From the NCBI GenBank assembly GCA_023396555.1, contig JAEWWC010000197.1, forward strand, positions 1 to 5,234: DNA of 5,234 bases, read 5' to 3'. The position numbers and the translations under genes are program-made. This DNA is from Bacillota bacterium. GTDB taxonomy: Bacteria > Bacillota > Clostridia > Christensenellales > SZUA-584. Below are positions 4,828 to 5,234 of the stretch, piece after piece. Numbering within the stretch: position 1 is the first letter of the stretch; each line of letters opens with the position of its first letter. The notes below the pieces were generated by a model. That model was not told the DNA's origin. It saw only the letters and a program-made list of their open reading frames with translations, and ran no database searches.

Positions 4828-5234
4828 ATGGTATTGATCAACGAGAACTACAACCGCCTGAGAGGAAGCTATCTGTTTGCCGAAATGGCCAAGAGGATCG
4901 GCGCGCACGGCGGCGACATTATCAAGCTGGGGATAGGCGATGTGACCTGCCCGCTGCCGCCCGCGGTGACCGAGGCGATGAAAGCGGCGGTAGACGATAT
5001 GGCGACGGCTAGCGGCTTTCACGGCTACGGCCCGGAGCAAGGTTATTCGTGGCTGCGCGAAGCGATCGCGGCAAACGACTATGCGGGACTTGGCATATCG
5101 GCCGATGAAGTGTTCGTGTCGGACGGCGCGAAGTGCGACACCGGAAACATACAGGAGCTTTTCTCCGATATGTGCACCATCGCGGTACTGGACCCGGTGT
5201 ATCCGGTGTATGTGGACACCAACGTGATGGCGGG
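4828..5234 (+). CDS. dapL: LL-diaminopimelate aminotransferase, N-terminal part (truncated by window end)
   Basis: 135 residues of about 400 are visible, and the frame runs off the right edge. DapL is a PLP-dependent class I/II aminotransferase that converts tetrahydrodipicolinate directly to LL-diaminopimelate using glutamate, feeding lysine and peptidoglycan synthesis. Recognisable family blocks are INENY and GSYLFAEMAKR at the N-terminus, KLGIGDVTCPLPPAV (33-47), HGYGPEQGY (65-73), FVSDGAKCDTGNIQE (96-110) and LDPVYPVYVDTNVM (121-134). The PLP-binding lysine lies beyond the window. The start ATG 4828 has AGGAG (4816-4820) with 7-base spacing. Small departures from the sequences I remember are a Cys at residue 41 (often Arg or Lys) and a short segment before DIIKLG. 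It sits 13 bases after the aroE-like gene and is probably co-transcribed with it. Confidence 0.95.
   Translation, partial: MVLINENYNRLRGSYLFAEMAKRIGAHGGDIIKLGIGDVTCPLPPAVTEAMKAAVDDMATASGFHGYGPEQGYSWLREAIAANDYAGLGISADEVFVSDGAKCDTGNIQELFSDMCTIAVLDPVYPVYVDTNVMA

Overview
The window looks like chromosomal DNA from a GC-rich, spore-forming-type clostridial Firmicute (Clostridia; perhaps Oscillospiraceae-like, which is inference). The grounds are strong GGAGG-type ribosome binding sites, a DapL-type lysine pathway, a SPASM radical SAM peptide-maturase-like enzyme and a LysM protein without a signal peptide. All genes read on the plus strand.

Positions 41-2860 form a tight three-gene cassette. Two paralogous lipobox proteins (266 and 292 aa, 13 bases apart) are followed by a radical SAM/SPASM enzyme whose ATG overlaps the stop codon of the second paralog (TGATG). 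The paralogs share an N-terminal segment with an APxYP motif, a hydrophobic stretch ending in LAGC, a Gly-rich 'HGxGMGxxGC' core followed by 'APPxFLSE', a 'GVLYDPC' motif and an almost identical C-terminus. I know no named family for them. The simplest reading is an undescribed system in which the radical SAM enzyme modifies the two secreted or membrane-attached proteins. This is the most interesting part of the window.

Positions 2921-3565 encode a protein made almost entirely of four LysM-like repeats. It is followed by a roughly 390-base stretch without a protein gene (3566-3956). That stretch carries a sigma-A-type promoter, a set of strong hairpins enclosed by a long-range complementary stem, and a weak hairpin followed by T6. 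It is best read as a free-standing structured noncoding RNA of about 245-275 nt, or less likely a long leader of the next operon.

Positions 3957-5234 hold an apparent two-gene operon. The first gene is a shikimate dehydrogenase family protein whose substrate-binding Ser-x-Ser motif is replaced. Thirteen bases later comes the start of LL-diaminopimelate aminotransferase (dapL), which is cut by the window edge.
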